DNA of 64,000 bases from Thereva unica (Eukaryota > Arthropoda > Insecta > Diptera > Therevidae), in contig OX465282.1 in the NCBI GenBank assembly GCA_949987705.1, forward strand, positions 80,588,070-80,652,069, read 5' to 3'. The position numbers and the translations under genes are program-made. Positions 40,653 through 51,389 of this stretch are shown here, one piece after another. The notes under the pieces were generated by a model that was not told the DNA's origin, searched no databases, and was given only the letters and a program-made list of their open reading frames with translations. Position 1 is the stretch's first letter. Each line of letters begins with the position of its first letter.

Positions 40653-42584
40653 TCATTTTATTCCGGATTTTTCTAAAGGCAAGAAAAACATATATATTCT
40701 ACTTTTGAATGTTGCTGAAAAAAAAGGATTGTTGCATTTGCAGCCAAAAAAAAAACGTGTTTGACGGCGTATTTTGTCATCTTGCTGTGCGCAAATTCTG
40801 CAATATTTTCTGGCATCTAATGTATCTGGACCACTGCGTGGAGCCACGTGTAGTGGGTTTGGTATATTCAGAGGTCTCCCAAAGTACGCTTCAAATACCA
40901 TATGAGTTGTTGGTTGTGCCACAATGTGCGGATTATTGATGCGATTTTCAATGTTGGCCAGTACCAATTGCTTTGCAAGTTTATATAAAAATATGCGGCT
41001 TCTTTCTTTTCTTGTATTTTCATCATTTAGCTTACATATAATGTAAGCTGCCAATGCCATAACATCAATTATGTGGCAGAAAAACGCGTATGTCCAGCGT
41101 CTGGTTGACCGTTTTGTTGTAGAATGAGTTAACATTTGATCCATCGCATCGACTCCGGCTTTAGTAGAATTGTAAAACAAAATTGCTTCCGGTTTCTGGG
41201 CTACGCCTTCAACACATTTTGTATAATGCACGGTTGAAATTAAATTGACTGCGTTATTTTTTTTGGGCACGTAGCTGCAAAGTGCAACAAGATTTTCATG
41301 AAAACCAAACACAGTTGAAAGAATTGGTCGTTTGCTGCTCTTCATAACTTCCTTAGGAAGACATGTTTTGTTTCCTCGAATGGTGCCAACAAATGCCAGT
41401 CCCATAGAAGCCAGTCGTTTAGCGCCGTTCAATCACGTAAAAAAATTATCAGAAATAATTGTTCGGCCGCTGTTTGCGTAACGATTTGCCAAAAATACAC
41501 CAGAACGTTTTCACCTTCATTTACCTTCTTTCAATGGAAATTTCGTCTTAGAATCGCATGCCCACCAAACTTTGATACCATATCTTGCCGGTTTTGATGG
41601 GATATATTGAGTGAACTTTGTGCGCCCACGGTATGGAAATAACGGCTCGTCGATGGTGATATTTTCATACGGCTCATAATATTTTTCCAGATTTTCATTC
41701 AGAAAATTCCAAAGGTCCCGAATAGGAGCTGCTTTGTCTGTTTGCTGTCGAAATGCCCGAAACGAATATATCTTGACAAAGTAATGAATCGTTTGAGCGA
41801 CATAGCCGCACGAAATATGGGCAGCGAATCAGAACGCCACAATAAACTGGAGTCTTGCATATTATTATGGCTGAGACCAGAAGCCAACAAAATCCCAATA
41901 AATACATCTCTCTCAGTACTTGTCAAATCAATCCATTTTCTTTGGGTAGACTCTGGATGTTGTTCATTCCATTTTCTAATTGACTCTCGCCCATGCCGAT
42001 TTGTTTCGGTAATGATGATGAACATAATATCGTTTGAAAAAAATAACTTGAATACCTCAACTGGATTGGTGAGCCTTGTTTTTGTTCCCCTTGAAAACGC
42101 ATGATATTATGCTGGCGCAAACGAGATGCAGTGGGTTCAGTTTTGTTTCATTTAGTTCCATCTTTGCCACAAAACCAGCCTGGGTCGACTTGATTTGCTG
42201 CATCAGCATCATTACCACTTTGTTCTCCTTCATCTACGTCTTCGTCACTATCATAAAGTTCGTTAGCTTCAATTTCCACATCACTTTCTATGTCTGATGC
42301 ATCATTTTCTGGCACATAATCAGCAGTGTCGTCACCATCGTTTTCAAAGAAATCAAAATTTTCATCTGCTTCTACCTAAATAGATTGTAAATATAAGTTT
42401 CTCCAATAAAAAAAAAATCTACTCTTACCTGACTTTCAAAATTACGCAATAATGCCTCTGATAATCGGGGTTGTAAATTCGCGCTACGCAAGCGTGTATT
42501 ATAAATAAATTCCAGTTCATCAATCGTAAAACGCAACAAATCTACCTGCGCAAAATTATTCACGAGCCCAAAATTACCGCACAA
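40653..42584 (-). pseudogene. piggyBac-like transposase, frameshifted
   Basis: Minus strand. Exon 1 (from about 42584) ends ALLRNFESQ with donor GTAAGAG at 42429; after an acceptor near 42376 comes a very acidic stretch (VEADENFDFFENDGDD, YDSDEDVDEGEQS), as in piggyBac N-termini. A stop follows at FCGKDGTK near 42150. Then KTEPTASRLRQHNIMRFQG, IRKWNEQHPESTQRKW, AMSLKRFITLSRYIRFGHF, a frameshifted middle part and, from 41432, AKRLASMGLAFVGTIRGN, YNSTKAGVDAMDQML (catalytic Asp region) and TKRSTRRWTYAFFCHI. The Cys-rich C-terminal domain is reduced to YCRICAQ. No TTAA-flanked ends were located. Confidence 0.8.
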
Positions 42585-42818
42585 AAACTAGTTTACTTCT
42601 TCACTGTTCAACGCTCAATCAATAACTAACTGCCTGTTCCCAATGAGGCCGACAACGATAATTTCCCCTCAACTCACGGTGAGAGCATTCCCAGTGACAC
42701 CGAACCGCCACCGCTACTGCTGTCATTGCCACCGACAATTATTTTGACGGTTCTGATTTTCTGTTTAAGCAGAGTGATATTTAAATAAAAATTAAAGTGT
42801 TGAGAAATAATTAATAAA

Positions 42819-43505
42819 ATGAGTTGTCGCCGTAAAAGAACATTAATAAAACTTTTGGCAGTTGGTGTTTTGTATGAAAAATATAAAGAAAGTGTGAAAA
42901 AAGACAAAAAAAAAAAACAAGAAGATTTTCGGTACATGAAATGTTGCTCAAAAGAAACCACAAAGGGTTTTTTGTATCAGTGTACCCAAAATTAAGAAGT
43001 GATCCAGAAATTTTTTTTAAATATATGAGGATGGATATTGGGTTGTTTACTTTATTACAAAATATGCTCTGTGGAAGGTTACAAAAGTGTTCTATTCGCA
43101 AGGCCATCTGTCCGGAATTCCGACTTCTTATTACAATAATGTAAGTTCATTAAATAACATTTCTTTTACATAAAATCATATTTTGTTTGTTTACAAATGA
43201 TTGAAAGTTATTTGTTTACAGGTATCTTGCACATGGTGGACCTCGATTATTATATTGTTCGAAATTCCTAATTGGAGCTTCCACATTTAGTAAAATTATA
43301 ATTGAAACATGGAGCGCAATTTGGGAAGAGCTGTCTGCTATATATGTATGTATATATGTATATGCAATGCAATAGTGGATCGCAATTTTACAATTATAAA
43401 GGTAAAATACTAAATAAGGATCATCATATTTTATAATTCTTTTGACTACTTTGTTAGGTCGTTTTAGCATTGTGTTGATGGCTGTTTGCGACAGTAATTC
43501 TCAGT
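42819..43505 (+). pseudogene. H-3 transposase remnant
   Basis: ATG at 42819 (RRKRTLIKLLAVGVLYEKYK). A frameshift in an A-run at 42905-42918 leads to FSVHEMLLKRNHKGFF, SDPEIFFKYMRMDIGLF and AICPEFRLLITIM with a donor at 43143. Exon 2 (AG at 43220) gives YLAHGGPRLLYCSKFL and ETWSAIWEELSAIYV. The sequence then jumps over the first catalytic Asp to SQFYNYKG and, after another intron, FSIVLMAVCDSNSQ before a stop. Compared with H-2 the catalytic region is largely deleted. Confidence 0.75.
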
Positions 43506-43541
43506 AAATAAAATTTAAATGTCAAACAAAAGTCTATTTTA

Positions 43542-43892
43542 AGTTACTTTTTTCCTATTCACTATTTCCTGTACAAGGTTTAGAGCTTTTATTTGTATTT
43601 CTAATTTTTCTTTTATGTCAAAATTTCCTAGCCGCATCAATGATTCTAAATTATTCAAAAACGCGGTAATGTCGTCCTCTTTCGACTGCTTCTGTCTTAT
43701 AATATCAATCATTTTAATTATTTCGTCTCTTACATTTTTTTCTGTAGAATACGTTGCACTTAAAGTGCGCCTACGAGAAGGCAAGGAACATGTTACAGGT
43801 GATTCTCGTAACATTAAATCTGTATCCGAGGTCACTTCAAAAGGATCTCCTTCTGTTCCACACAGCACACCTAAAAATAAAACCCAAATCAA
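43542..43892 (-). pseudogene. H-3 second gene, C-terminal exon
   Basis: After a probable acceptor (TTTTTAG|GTGTGC) at 43871: SPVTCSLPSRRRTLSATYS, then IIKMIDIIRQKQSKEDDITA, FLNNLESLMRLGNFDIKEK and IQIKALNLVQEIVNRKK. The same helical tail occurs in H-2 (45906). It is convergent with the transposase. I take it as the tail of the DNA-binding partner gene; its N-terminal domain is not visible. Confidence 0.55.
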
Positions 43893-44136
43893 AAAGTAAA
43901 CAACGACATAATGTGAATACTTCCCTCAATTGCAGTAAAAATCCACCAATAGTTTTAAGTCCCATTAGCATCCAAATATTTAATAATGTCAATCTAAAAA
44001 GAAATATTAACAAAATGAATTAAAAACAAAATGGAATTAGTAAATAAGCAAATAATAAACATAATAAAATATACTGAACTACATAAACTGAATTTATCCA
44101 ATATAGCAACAAAAGACAACAACAACAAATACACAT

Positions 44137-44253
44137 GAAATTCAAAGGGCGTCTTGTAACCCGAACTTCATGTATATGATGAAAAATACGACAGTAATGG
44201 CTAGGGACCTTAGGTAGTAAATCAAGCCATATCTTTACATTATTTCGTAACAA
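44137..44253 (-). pseudogene. Small fragment resembling a Sola-type transposase
   Basis: LLRNNVKIWLDLLPKVPSHY followed by CRIFHHIHEV; LPKVPSHYCR resembles AVESHYVREK in the transposase at 36 kb. Too short to be sure. Confidence 0.35.
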
Positions 44254-44495
44254 GGAACGTCTAACCGTACATTCAATAACTGCCGGGGCCCAATGATTCC
44301 GTCAGCGTGATTTTCCCCTACCACTGTCGGTGAGAGCTCGCCCAATGAAACCTTCACCGTCAAAGTAGCTTTTGCTTGACAAATTGAATTAACTGTTTGA
44401 TTATTTCGTATTTGTTTCAAATTAAATTATATAAAAGTAATACTTGATAATATTATTCAGAATAATATTATAAATTTATTCAGTAATATTTTACA

Positions 44496-45870
44496 ATGAC
44501 TTATCACCAGAAAAGAACTTTAGTAAAACTTGTGGAATTGGGGGTTTTATATGAAAAATATCGTGAATTAGTGAATATTCGTGAAAAGCAAAGACGATTT
44601 TGGGTTCATGAAATGCTGTTAAATAGGAACGAAACAGGCTTTTTCGTAACAGTATACCCAAAAATAAAAGCTGATCCCGATAAATTTTTCAAATACACGA
44701 GGATGGATGTTGAGTTATTCCATTTGTTATTGAACTTGCTCCGTGGAAGATTGGAAAAAAATTCCATCCGTTAGCCCATTTGTCCGGAATTCAGACTCTT
44801 AATGACAATAATGTAAGTTTACAATTAATTTACAATAAAACCTGCTAATAAGTAGAGAGCATATTAAATAAGGCTCTGATTCGCAAGATTTGTATTACAA
44901 AATATTACATATTGCAAATTAGTTAAGCTTAATACTTCTCTGGTATCTTGCACACGGGGGGGGGGGACCCAGATTATTGTACTGCTCAAAATTTCACGTT
45001 GGAGCAACTACTTTCAGAAAAATTGTTTTCGAAACGTGCACCGCTATTTGGAATGAATTATCCACAATTTATATATAGTTTCCAAATATAAACGATTTTC
45101 AACGGATAGCAAACGAGTATTTTGAAAAATCAGGAATACCAAACTGCATTGGTACAATTGACGGGAAGCACGTAAACATCATTCGTCCATGTAACAGTGG
45201 CTCCCAATACTACAACTATAAAGGCAAGAAACTGACAATAATTTTTAGAAGCAACATTTTTATTGTTTAAATAGGTCATTTCAGCATAAATTTAATGGCT
45301 GTTTGTGACAACAATTCAATTTTCACCGCAGTGGATATCGGCGCATGTGGTAGCCAAAGCGACGGTGGAGTTTTTCAGAACAGCAAGTTTGGAAAACTCT
45401 TATTAAACAACAAGCTACCATTACCTGCTGATAAGGAATTGCCAACTACAGATGTTAAATGCCCATACTATTTTGTCGCGGATGCCGCCTTTCCACTAAA
45501 AAAACATATAATGAGACCGTATCCAGGGAAAAACTTATCTGCCGACAAACAACTGTTCAATAAACGGTTATCTAGTGCGCGCATTACTATTGAATGCGCT
45601 TTTGGGATAATGGCAGCAAGATGGATGATTATTAAGAACAATATTTATGCGTCGCCTGAAAATGCGGACAAAATAATAAAAGCAGTCGTAGTGCTGCACA
45701 ATTATGTAATGATACATAAGCAGCAATATAGAGAAATAGAGTGGCAAACAGAATTAACGCAATTGCCGTATATTAACCTTGAAAGGGCAAATAGATCATC
45801 AAGTGAAGCTTTTAACATAAGAGAGACTATTTGTAGATTCTTATCCTCAAATACCAACCAAAATATTTAA
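44496..45870 (+). pseudogene. H-2 transposase (PIF/Harbinger, DDE)
   Basis: Exon 1 from ATG 44496: KRTLVKLVELGVLYEKYREL, QRRFWVHEMLLNRNETGF, SDP-type motif ADPDKFFKYTRMD, broken by TAG at 44772-44774 before PICPEFRLL. Exon 2 begins near 44942, but a run of 11 G at 44957 shifts the frame. It continues SGIPNCIGTIDGKHVNIIRP (first Asp) and YYNYKG. Exon 3 from about 45276 is intact for 195 residues: INLMAVCDNNSIFTAVDIGA, CPYYFVADAAFPLKKHIMRP (second Asp) and RITIECAFGIMAARW (Glu). All three catalytic residues persist but the gene cannot be read through. Confidence 0.85.
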
Positions 45871-45905
45871 TTAAATTTTATATTAATATTATTTGTTTTT
45901 ATTTT

Positions 45906-46270
45906 TCACACTCTGTATATTATATAATTTAGAGTATTCAATTGAATATCTAGCATTTCATCGTATGTGAAATTTCCTGTCCGCAAAAGCACCTCCAAAT
46001 TAGCAATAAATGCTCCTACTCCATCCTGTTGGTTGCTCTTTTCCCGAAACTCTTCAATTGCATTCAGCAACTCCTCTCCTACTTTCTTGCTCACAGAAGA
46101 GTTGCTGGATACCCTTGCATTTCGAGTTGATGCAGATGGTGAAGGCCGAGGAGATTCAATAGGTGCTAATTCCACATCTTCAATGACTTCTTCTGGTAAA
46201 TCATTATCTATAAATAAGTCATCATTTTCGCTATTGAGAGTAAAACTAACAAGTCCTTCCGTTCTGAAGA
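45906..46270 (-). pseudogene. H-2 second gene, C-terminal part
   Basis: Ser/Pro-rich segment (PIESPRPSPSASTRNARVS), then helical KVGEELLNAIEEFREKS, GAFIANLEVLLRTGNFTYDE and IQLNTLNYIIYRV. Homologous to the H-3 tail at 43542. The upstream part is absent at the LINE-1 junction. Confidence 0.55.
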
Positions 46271-46292
46271 GATCTTCTTCCTTTAAACTCCT

Positions 46293-47041
46293 TTAATCCC
46301 TCATGGGACATAGGGCGGAAACAGTTGCCCTCCAGCGGACTCTGTTTTGCGTGACAGCTCTTAGCTCCGACCAGGATCTCCCAGTTGTTGCGGCTTCTTC
46401 TAGTAGGGTTCTCCTCCACGTTGTTCTAGGTCTTCCTACTCGACGGGAACCTTGCAGATTACAGTCAAGGGCCTGTTTGGCTAGATTTTCGTTTTCGCGT
46501 CGCAAGGTGTGGCCAACCCAATTCCATTTCCTTCGCCTGATTTGGTGGTCTATCCTTTCTTGGCCGGCACGGCGCCATAGTTCTTCGTTTGAAATTCTAT
46601 CTTGCCAGCGGATTTTTAGGATACGACGAAGGCATCTGTTGATGAAGACTTGTTAGGCGCCCTGTTATGAATTGGGTGACTTTCCATGTTTCGCAACCAT
46701 ACAAAAGAACTGCCTTAACGTTGGAGTTGAACAGCCGCAATTTGGTGTTAGTGGAAATCACCGTTGATCTCCATATGTGGGACAGGCATGCATATGCGCC
46801 TCGTGCTTTATTTATTCTGGAACTGACGTCTTCTTCTGCCCCACCATTTTCGGTAATAATGCTACCGAGGTAGCAGAATTTATTTACCAGTTCCACGTCA
46901 CGGTTATTCAGCGCTGTTCGTTCAATGGTGTTTGCATTTATCCGCATTTCTTTAGTTTTAGTCGGATTTAGCCTTAAGCCTGCTGGATTACTTTCTGTTG
47001 CCAAATTGTTTAACATGTTTTTGAGGTCCTGGGCCCTAATC
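46293..47041 (-). pseudogene. LINE-1 ORF, C-terminal region
   Basis: From the H-1 edge: LRLNPTKTKEMRINANT (end of RT), VNKFCYLGSIITENGG, INKARGAYACLSHIWRS, KAVLLYGCETWKVT, a frame change near 46640, then NLAKQALDCNLQGSRRVGRP and VRWRATVSALCPMRD, the usual end of these RTE-like proteins. Confidence 0.85.
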
Positions 47042-47250
47042 ATTGAATACGATTCGGTTCAAATTAATCATAAATCGTAAATGTGGCATCACTGATTTCG
47101 ATTTTTTGTCAGATCGTTGTCTTTCAATCGTAAAAGTGTACAATGACATTTGAGTAGTCGTAAGTTGAATCGTGCTGACAGCTTGGAAAATGTAAGCATA
47201 ATTTTTGCAAAAATATTGTGTTCAAACTAATTGTTTTTCTTGTTTTTTAG

Positions 47251-48015
47251 GGCGAAAGTAACTACATGCAAACAATATGAAAAATTAATTACATTTTTGG
47301 AAAAAAAACCCAGGCCTAGCTAAAGGTTACATGAAGAAAGGGGAAGCAAGACAGAGTTCAAAAAATCTGTGGGATACTTTATCTAAAGAATTAAATGCTA
47401 TAGGTCTGCCTGTAAGAGATGGGGACGGTTGGAAAAAGGTATAAATTTCATTTATTTTATATTTTCAAGCAAGCAAAAGTTGTTTATTTTCAGATATGGA
47501 TTGATTTCAAACATAACATAAAACGAAAACTGAAACACAATAAAACCCAAATAACAGGCACGGGCGGAGGTCCAAATAAATATATAAGTTTTTCGCCATT
47601 AGAAGAAGCTGTCATAAAACTGGTAGACATGCGTTCTGCAGTAGATGGAATAGAAAAAGCACGATGCTTTCCAGAGGAAACGCCAGTCATAAACGACATA
47701 CAGCATTATGCTGAAGATGTTGATGATGCTGAAGATGTGTTCATGCATAACCAGCCACAAATTTTACAAGAAGTGCAATTAAATACGCCGGTGCCTTTAC
47801 AACGCCAAAAGAAAAGTGAACCAAAAGTAAACAATAAATATAAATTATTGGAAGAAGAACTATCAACTCAAAAATATATATTAGAAAAAGTGGTTACTTA
47901 TTTAAGTGAAATTAGAGAAACGCAAAAAGAAAACAATAGATATCAAAGAAGGATGTATTATTTACAAGAAAAACGATACGAATTGGAAAAAGAAAAGCTA
48001 AAAGAAAATAAATGA
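47251..48015 (+). pseudogene. H-1 Myb/SANT-like (zeste-type) DNA-binding protein
   Basis: After an acceptor at 47250: CKQYEKLITFLEKKP, one frameshift, then LAKGYMKKGEARQSSKNLW, TLSKELNAIGLPVRDGDGWK and, after an intron (GT at 47438, AG near 47493), WIDFKHNIKRKLKHNK. The Trp spacing fits the zeste-type Myb/SANT-like domain known from the accessory gene of Harbinger elements, which helps the transposase reach the nucleus and its ends. A coiled-coil tail (LLEEELSTQKYILEKVVTYL) ends at 48015. The domain carries one frameshift near 47312. Confidence 0.75.
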
Positions 48016-48289
48016 AGGAATATTGCAAAACAAAAATACCAGACTGAAATTATTCAACTAAAAAAGCCAAAGTTGATATTTAACTGAAAAAATTAATTTA
48101 AGAAACTAAGAAGTTGATTTTTTATATATTTTTACTAGCTGGGACCCGGTGCGCCTACGCTGCACCCATAAGTCAATAGCAAACAATAAAAACCATCCAT
48201 TGACTTTTTTTTTTCGAGATATGAATTTTACACAGATGAAATGCCTCAAAGAACATGGGTCTTGCGTCGGCCGCCATGAATCGGTATAT

Positions 48290-49385
48290 TGAGTCTACTA
48301 CATTGCTTATTGTATTCTACTTATCATACCCTTAAATTTGATACCCATGTTGAGGGGGTTGTGAAGAAAGTGGTAATCCGGCCTCTTTAGACGGCCGCCA
48401 TGGATCTAAAGATATATTTTGTATACTACATTGCTTATTGTATTCTACTTATCATACCCTTTCATTTGATACCCATGTCGAGGTGGTTGTGAAGAAAGTG
48501 GTAATCCGGCCTCTTGAGACGGCCTCCATGGATCTAAAGATATATTTTGTATACTACATTGCCGAGGTGGTTGTGAAGAAAGTGGTAATCCGGCCTCTTG
48601 AGACGGCCTCCATGGATCTAAAGATATATTTTGTATACTACATTGCTTATTGTATTCTACTTATCATACCCTTTCATTTGATACCCATGTCGAGGTGGTT
48701 GTGAAGAAAGTGGTACCCCGCCCTCTTGAGACGGCCGCCATGGATCTAAAGATATATTTTGTATACTACATTGCTTATTGTATTCTACTTAACATACCCT
48801 TTCATTTGATACCCATGTCGAGGTGGTTTTGAAGAAAGTGGTACCCCGCCCTCTTGAGACGGCCGCCATGGATCTAAAGATATATTTTGTATACTACATT
48901 GCTTATTGTATTGTACTTAACATACCCTTTCATTTGATACCCATGTTGAAGTGGTTGTGAAGAAAGTGTTAATCCGGCCTCTTGAGACGGCCGCCATGGA
49001 TCTAAAGATATATTTTGTATACTACATTGCTTATTGTATTCTACTTATCATACCCTTTCATTTGATACCCATGTCGAGGTGGTTGTGAAGAAAGTGGTAC
49101 CCCGCCCTCTTGAGACGGCCGCCATGGATCTAAAGATATATTTTGTATACTACATTGCTTATTGTATTGTACTTAACATACCCTTTCATTTGATACCCAT
49201 GTTGAGGTGGTTGTGAAGAAAGTGGTAATCCGGCCTCGTGAGACGGCCGCCATGGATCTAAAGATATATTTTGTATACTACATTGCTTATTGTATTCTAC
49301 TTATCATACCCTTTCGTTTGATACCCATGTCGAGGTGGTTGTGAAGAAAGTGGTACACCGCCTTCTTGAGACGGCCGCCATGGAT
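48290..49385. repeat. 128-bp tandem satellite, about 8.5 units
   Basis: Each unit has TTGCTTATTGTATTCTACTT, CATTTGATACCCATGT, GTGAAGAAAGTGGTA and GACGGCCGCCATGGATCTAA. Unit 3 is internally deleted near 48560. Because 128 is not a multiple of 3, the long open frames across it change phase at each unit and are not genes. Confidence 0.9.
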
Positions 49386-49532
49386 CATTTTAGTTTCAAT
49401 AGCGTCATGGCCTACCTATTGTTTGACAGCTGCGTAAATTTGAAATTTTCATTAAATGTAATGATTCAATTTAATGACAATTTTACATTTGTCAAACAAT
49501 AGGTAGGCCATGAAGCTATTGAAACTAAAATG
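49386..49532. repeat. Hairpin with 44-bp arms at the satellite end
   Basis: CATTTTAGTTTCAATAGC with CCTACCTATTGTTTGACA pairs with the complement ending CTATTGAAACTAAAATG at 49532. Loop of about 60 A/T-rich bases. Confidence 0.85.
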
Positions 49533-49864
49533 AAGTGAAAATTCCTAAAATTACCATTTTTTTTTGGATTTTGGATCTGTTTTTTTGGTTAAAGGTATAA
49601 AAAATAGCCTACGACCTATTCTCAGACCTACCAAATATACACAAAAAATTTCATGCAAATTGGTCAACCCGTTTCGGAGGAGTACGGTAACAAACACTGT
49701 GACACGAGTTTTTTATAGATATAGAGATTATTTATTTTTTAGTTTTCAAGGAGTTTTGTTTATTTTTTATATATTTTTTTTAAGGTATAGAATTTAAAAT
49801 TAATTTATAGTTAATAATAATAAAACAGCTGTGAAGAATTTAAAAATAGTTTCTATTTATTGTT

Positions 49865-51092
49865 CTATCTTATAATAGAATTAAGAATCTCATTCCTAAT
49901 TGATGTTGCTGTTTGATTTTCATTTTGTGAATTGCATGTCTCGTTTGAGTTTCTTCCTGATGCTTCCTCTATTTCTTCAAATGGAATGTTGAAATTTATG
50001 CAAATATTGTGTAGGGCGCAGCACACGTTAATTATTTGGGACGCTTTCCTAGGGCCGTAGTGTAATTCTCTAGCAGCAAGAAGACAGCGAAAACGTGACT
50101 TTAGAAGACCGATGGTGCGTTCTACAATTTTTCGTGCTTGTGCATGTTTGGAATTGAACCTTGATTCTCTAGATCCTTCTTCAGACGATCTAAATGGTGC
50201 AATTAACCACGTTTCCAATGGGTATCCGGAATCACCTATATTGTAATTATAATACCAATAATATTAATATTATTATATATATTTTTGGCATTACCTAGAA
50301 GCCATGTATTTCTTTCACCATTTTCGTAACTTCTCATTAATTTTCTTCGTACTATACTTTCACTCCAAATAAAGGAATCATGAGAGGCTCCTCCATGCCT
50401 GGAATCTTCAGCAATAATTTTCATGTTGTGGTCACATACCTGAAATTTATTATTATTATTTACTTAATATCCTGACTATATTTTTGTAAAACTTACAATC
50501 ATAGCATTAATGCTATGTTTTCCTTTTCTGTTGTAAAATAAATGCTCGTTTCTGTTTGGTCTTACTATATTAATGTGAGTTCCATCAACACAACCAATGA
50601 CTCCGGGAAACCGATGTTTTTCATAAAAGAAACTTTTACAATCCGCTTTAGAATTTTCATTCGGCCATAAAATGTATTTAGGACAAATACTTTCTTCTAT
50701 AATTCCTAAGACTTCGCCTAAAACGTATGACACCTCAGATTGTGCCATTCCTATGCAATAATCTTGACCAACACAACGCTGGTAACACTTCCACTTGCAA
50801 GGAATCTTAAAGTTGCCGCAAGCTTTTGGAGGAATCGACGATGAACGGCTTCTAGGTTTAAAAAAATCTTTTATTTCTTCCAATAAGGAAGTGACCTTCC
50901 TAAATAAGTTAATAAAACTAAACAAAATATTTAGTATGTAGGTGGTCAAAGAATAAAGAAGAACAAAACAACAAACCCCGTTTCATGCATCTCCAAAGGA
51001 TTTGAAGAATCTCTTATCTTTTTTCTAATTACTGCTTGAGTTTCTTCCTCACTTTCACTGCTGCTGGATAACAATAGGCTTAACGGTATCAT
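49865..51092 (-). pseudogene. H-1 transposase (HARBI1-type), four exons
   Basis: ATG at 51092 (SSSSESEEETQAVIRKKI). Exon 2: FINLFRKVTSLLEEIKDFF, KLAATLRFLASGS (in a shifted frame), GQDYCIGMAQSEVSYVLGE, KHRFPGVIGCVDGTHINI (first Asp) and NRKGKHSINAMI, then intron GT at 50511. Exon 3: VCDHNMKIIAEDSRHGGASH, SESIVRRKLMRSYENGE, ending WLLG at 50296. Exon 4: DSGYPLETWLIAPF (second Asp) and ARKIVERTIGLLKSRFRCLL (Glu). Two small compensating frameshifts lie near 50815 and 50780, otherwise the gene and the DDE triad are conserved. Confidence 0.85.
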
Positions 51093-51193
51093 TATTATAT
51101 TATTTTTATTATTATTTTTATTATTATTATTTTTATTATTATTATTATTTTTATTATTATTATTATTTTTTTTTATTATTATTATTATTTTTA
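51089..51193. repeat. (TTA)n/(TTATTT)n microsatellite
   Basis: About 105 bases of TTATTATTTTTATTATTA type, just upstream of the H-1 transposase start. Confidence 0.95.
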
Positions 51194-51389
51194 GTAGTAA
51201 TTATCACTTTTATTACACCACTTATCAGAAAACGATTTTTGTCAGCAAAGTGAAGTTATCTGCAATCCAAGAAAAATCGTACATTCATATGGCACTGCCT
51301 ATTCATACTAACGATCGTAAACAGTGATACCAAATCAAAATTGGATCGTAAGTCCAAATCGTAAATAATTTCAATCGAATCGTATTCAA

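Larger units (their letters stand above)
42628..44030 (+). mobile_element. Harbinger H-3, internally deleted
   Basis: Shares its left subterminal region (CCCAATGA ... GGTGAGAGC) with H-2. Contains a broken transposase (plus) and the tail of a convergent second gene (minus). The right end is not clear. Confidence 0.6.
44265..46276 (+). mobile_element. Harbinger H-2, right end cut by LINE-1
   Basis: Left subterminal sequence GCCGGGGCCCAATGATTCCG near 44279 resembles H-3 at 42633. Contains a three-exon transposase and a convergent second gene whose 5' part is missing where the 3' end of LINE-1 abuts at about 46276. Confidence 0.65.
48133..49735. repeat. Satellite cassette: 128-bp units with fold-back and common right edge
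   Basis: Begins ACTAGCTGGGACCCGGTGCG and ends GTAACAAACACTGTGACACG ... TATAGATATAGA, edges I know from widespread insect non-autonomous repeats. In between lie eight or nine tandem units, then a 147-bp hairpin. It is nested in H-1. A second copy starts at 62934. Confidence 0.7.
47042..51389. mobile_element. Harbinger H-1, inserted in LINE-1
   Basis: Imperfect inverted ends of about 35 bp: CATTGAATACGATTCG at 47041 and the complement at 51390. Flanking triplets are TAA (left) and TCA (right), a mutated 3-bp duplication. Contains a Myb/SANT-like gene (plus), a convergent transposase (minus) and, between them, the satellite cassette. Taking it out rejoins the LINE-1 reading direction. Confidence 0.8.

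Noticed and set aside
48438..49502. Series of 60-90-residue open frames with the same MYSTYHTLSFDTH peptide
   Set aside because: They arise from the 128-bp satellite; the unit is not a multiple of three and each frame dies at the next unit.
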